Shown here piece after piece: positions 31,211 to 35,495 of a stretch of 35,495 nt of DNA (the stretch's first letter is position 1; every line of letters begins with the position of its first letter). This DNA is from Burkholderiaceae bacterium (GTDB lineage Bacteria > Pseudomonadota > Gammaproteobacteria > Burkholderiales > Burkholderiaceae_C). A program made the translations under genes and the position numbers. The stretch spans positions 1 through 35,495 of the forward strand of contig SCRR01000259.1 in the NCBI GenBank assembly GCA_004322085.1. Reading direction: 5' to 3'. The notes beneath the pieces were generated by a model. It was not told the origin of the DNA. It ran no database searches and was given only the letters and a program-made list of their open reading frames with translations.

Positions 31211-32842
31211 ATGATGAGAAACACTGAAAACCTGAAGCAACTGTTCCCCGGCCCGGGCGAGATTCCACTGGAACACCGCCTGGCGTCGCCGATTCACCAG
31301 CGAACTTACCTGGTCGGCGGCGAGTTCAAGACCTGGAATGGAGCGTGCAAGACGGTGCTGTCGCCGATCTGTGAACAGCAGCCCGATGGCACCGTTCAGC
31401 AGCTCGAAATCGGCAGCTATCCGGTGATGGGCGAGGCCGAAAGCGACGCCGCGCTGGACGCCGCGGTCGCCGCCTATGACAGCGGGCGCGGAGAATGGCC
31501 GACGATGCCGGTAGCCGCGCGCATTGCCTGCATGCAGGACTTCGTGCGGCAGATGGTCGCGCAGCGCCAGACCATCGTCAGCCTGATCATGTGGGAGATC
31601 GGCAAGAGCCTGGCCGATTCGCAAAAGGAGTTTGACCGCACGGTCGAATACATCGTCGCCACCATCGAAGCGCTCAAGTCGCTCGACAACAATGCCTCGC
31701 GCTTCGAGATCGCCGACGGTACCATCGGCCAGATCCGGCGCACACCGCTGGGCGTGGTGCTGTGCATGGGGCCCTACAACTACCCGCTCAACGAGACCTT
31801 CGCCACCCTGATCCCGGCGCTGCTGATGGGCAACACGGTGGTGTTCAAGCCGCCGCAGTACGGCACGCTTCTGTTCTGGCCTTTGGTGGAGGCGTTCCGC
31901 AGCGCTTTCCCGTGCGGCGTGATCAATACTATCTACGCGCCGGGTGCCGTGGTGGTTCCGCACATGCTGGCCAGCGGCAAGATCAGCGTGCTGGCGCTGA
32001 TTGGCTCCAGCAAGGTGGCCGACCACCTGAAGAAGCAGCACCCCAAGTCGCACCGGCTGCGCGCCGTCCTGGGTCTGGACGCCAAGAACGCAGCGATCGT
32101 GCTGCCCGATGCCGACCTCGACCTCACAGTCAAGGAGTGTCTGCTGGGCGCACTCTCCTTCAACGGCCAGCGTTGCACGGCGCTCAAGATGCTGATCGTG
32201 CACCGCTCGATCGTCGAAGAGTTCCTGCGCCGCTTCACCGAAGCCGTCGGCAAACTCAAGGTTGGCATGTCGTGGGAGCCGGGCGTCAGCATCACGCCGC
32301 TGCCGGGGCTGCACCGCACAGCCTACATGACGGAGGCGATCGAGGACGCCAAGGCCAAGGGTGCCCAGGTGGTCAACGAAGGCGGCGGAGCGTACTGCGC
32401 AACGCTTTACTACCCGGCCGTGGTGTATCCGGTGAGGGAAGGTATGAAGCTCTACCGCGAGGAGCAGTTCGGCCCGTTGGTCCCGGTCATGGCCTACGAC
32501 GAGGTCGAAGAGGCGCTCCAGTATGTGATCAGCTCCGACCACGGCCAGCAGGTCAGCGTGTTTGGCAACGACCCGGTGCAGATCGGCGCCCTGGTCGATC
32601 CGCTGGTTAATCAGGTGTGTCGTGTCAACCTGAACTGCCAGTGCCAGCGCGGGCCCGATGTGTTCCCGTTCGCGGGGCGCAAGGATTCGGCCGAGGGCAC
32701 CCTGTCGGTGAGCGACGCGTTGCGCGCCTTCTCGATCCGCTCGATGGTCGCGGCCAAGCAGACGCAGGCCAGCAAGCGCCTGCTTGACGGCATCGTGCGC
32801 GACCACCGCTCGAACTTCGTCAACACGGGCTTCATTCTGTGA
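31211..32842 (+). CDS. gapN: GapN-like NADP-dependent glyceraldehyde-3-phosphate dehydrogenase (aldehyde dehydrogenase family)
   Basis: Aldehyde dehydrogenase of 543 residues, most like non-phosphorylating GAPDH (GapN), which oxidises glyceraldehyde-3-phosphate to 3-phosphoglycerate with NADPH formation and no ATP. Visible: [32 protein letters not shown], catalytic Cys322 in [10 protein letters not shown], and a GapN-like C-terminus [20 protein letters not shown]. The usual ELGGK general-base motif reads LGLDAKN (287-293), so Gly288 replaces Glu, with Asp290 two residues on. ATG 31211 has GAGAGGA upstream; the frame is open much further 5' inside zwf by chance. Its place between zwf and edd supports a role downstream of KDPG cleavage. 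Confidence 0.85.
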   Translation: MMRNTENLKQLFPGPGEIPLEHRLASPIHQRTYLVGGEFKTWNGACKTVLSPICEQQPDGTVQQLEIGSYPVMGEAESDAALDAAVAAYDSGRGEWPTMPVAARIACMQDFVRQMVAQRQTIVSLIMWEIGKSLADSQKEFDRTVEYIVATIEALKSLDNNASRFEIADGTIGQIRRTPLGVVLCMGPYNYPLNETFATLIPALLMGNTVVFKPPQYGTLLFWPLVEAFRSAFPCGVINTIYAPGAVVVPHMLASGKISVLALIGSSKVADHLKKQHPKSHRLRAVLGLDAKNAAIVLPDADLDLTVKECLLGALSFNGQRCTALKMLIVHRSIVEEFLRRFTEAVGKLKVGMSWEPGVSITPLPGLHRTAYMTEAIEDAKAKGAQVVNEGGGAYCATLYYPAVVYPVREGMKLYREEQFGPLVPVMAYDEVEEALQYVISSDHGQQVSVFGNDPVQIGALVDPLVNQVCRVNLNCQCQRGPDVFPFAGRKDSAEGTLSVSDALRAFSIRSMVAAKQTQASKRLLDGIVRDHRSNFVNTGFIL

Positions 32843-32874
32843 ACGAGGCCGGATTCACGTCAGGAGGTTCCAAA

Positions 32875-34772
<1,898 letters not shown>

Positions 34773-34776
<4 letters not shown>

Positions 34777-35399
34777 ACATTCTCGAGCTGATGCGCACCG
34801 GCCCCGTGATTCCGGTCATCGTCATCGACCAGCTGGAGCAGGCGGTGCCGCTGGCCCGGGCGCTGGTGGCGGGCGGTGTCCGCGTGCTGGAGCTGACTCT
34901 GCGCACGCCGGTGGCGCTGCAAGCCGTCAAGGATATTGCCGAGCAAGTCGAGGGGGCGATCATCGGTGTTGGCACCATCACGCGGCCGCAGGATTTCGAG
35001 CGCTCGATCGAGGCCGGCGCGATTTTCGGCGTGAGCCCGGGGCTGACGCTGGAACTCGCCGCCGCGGCGAGCGCCAGCGGCTTGCCGCTGCTGCCCGGGG
35101 TAATGACCCCGTCGGATGTGATCGCCGCGCGTGCGGCCGGTTTCACCGACTTGAAGCTCTTTCCGGCGCAACAGGCCGGTGGCGTGGGCATGCTGAAAGC
35201 CCTGAGTGGCCCGTTCCCGGATATGACCTTCTGCCCGACAGGCGGCATCAACGCCGCCACAGCGCGCGACTTTCTGGCGCTGCCCAACGTGGCCTGCGTC
35301 GGTGGTTCCTGGCTCACCCCAGCCGATGCCGTGGCTACCGGCGACTGGGCACGCATCACCGCGTTGGCCCGCGAGACAGTGGCCTTGCGCGATGCCTGA
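34773..35399 (+). CDS. eda: KDPG aldolase (2-dehydro-3-deoxy-phosphogluconate aldolase)
   Basis: Cleaves KDPG to pyruvate and glyceraldehyde-3-phosphate; 208 residues. Class I aldolase with the Schiff-base Lys128 in DLKLFPA, Glu40 and Arg44 in LELTLRT, and GVGTIT and PTGGIN phosphate-binding segments. It starts inside the edd stop (ATGA overlap) and is preceded by GGGAGA, so edd and eda are translationally coupled. Confidence 0.96.
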
Positions 35400-35441
35400 T
35401 CGGCTCCCAATCTGCCGCCGCAACTCAAGGAGAACACTGAC

Positions 35442-35495
35442 ATGACAGGCCGATTGGGTTGGGGATTGATTGGCGCGAGCAACATCGCGCGCGAA
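35442..35495 (+). CDS. Gfo/Idh/MocA-family oxidoreductase, N-terminus only
   Basis: Only 18 codons are in the window: MTGRLGWGLIGASNIARE. The strand-turn-helix GLIGASNIA matches the Rossmann start of Gfo/Idh/MocA sugar or inositol dehydrogenases. ATG 35442 has AAGGAGA eight bases upstream and lies 42 bases after eda on the same strand, so it is probably the next gene of the same operon. Substrate unknown. Confidence 0.7.
   Translation, partial: MTGRLGWGLIGASNIARE

Overview
The window is high-GC chromosomal DNA from a betaproteobacterium, most likely Burkholderiales and Comamonadaceae-like. Support for this is an imuA-imuB-dnaE2 mutagenesis cassette, an Entner-Doudoroff sugar operon with a gapN-type dehydrogenase, and copies of a short dispersed repeat that I associate from memory with Comamonadaceae genomes. 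The taxonomic call is inference. No rRNA, tRNA or CRISPR array was seen.

Layout. 1-5952: ETF-ubiquinone oxidoreductase (cut by the left edge), an SDR oxidoreductase, a hotdog thioesterase, and an MgtA-type P-type ATPase with a long leader and a Pho-box-like site. 5953-15050 is a patchwork accessory region that looks AT-richer than its flanks. It holds an SDR gene, an antitoxin whose toxin partner is wrecked but whose palindromic operator survives, a 3' scrap of a second mgtA, and a two-gene module (PD-(D/E)XK-like protein plus SHOCT membrane protein) ending in a degenerate integron attC-like palindrome. It also holds a DUF3553-type protein, an IS110-family element with a roughly 430-base structured non-coding end that may encode a bridge RNA, a hedgehog/DD-peptidase-fold protein, a candidate small RNA, a set of small overlapping ORFs and an EEP-family nuclease. 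15152-17230: an AhpD-like protein and a 3-oxoacid CoA-transferase pair (scoAB) with a strong terminator.

17348-22541: SOS mutagenesis operon imuA-imuB-dnaE2 under a perfect LexA box. Both imuB and dnaE2 carry an in-frame copy of the same 64-base repeat, in opposite orientations.

22597-35495: a sugar catabolic regulon. A PfkB sugar kinase is divergent from a long collinear array: frcBCA-type ABC importer, a truncated fucU, a ROK repressor, pgi, zwf, gapN-like, edd, eda and the start of a Gfo/Idh/MocA oxidoreductase. A perfect 25-base palindrome lies between the divergent genes and overlaps the -35 of the importer promoter. The genes form a coherent route: import of a fructose-like sugar, phosphorylation, F6P to G6P (Pgi), oxidation (Zwf), KDPG formation and cleavage (Edd, Eda), and direct oxidation of glyceraldehyde-3-phosphate (GapN-like). 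No lactonase gene (pgl) is present in the visible part.
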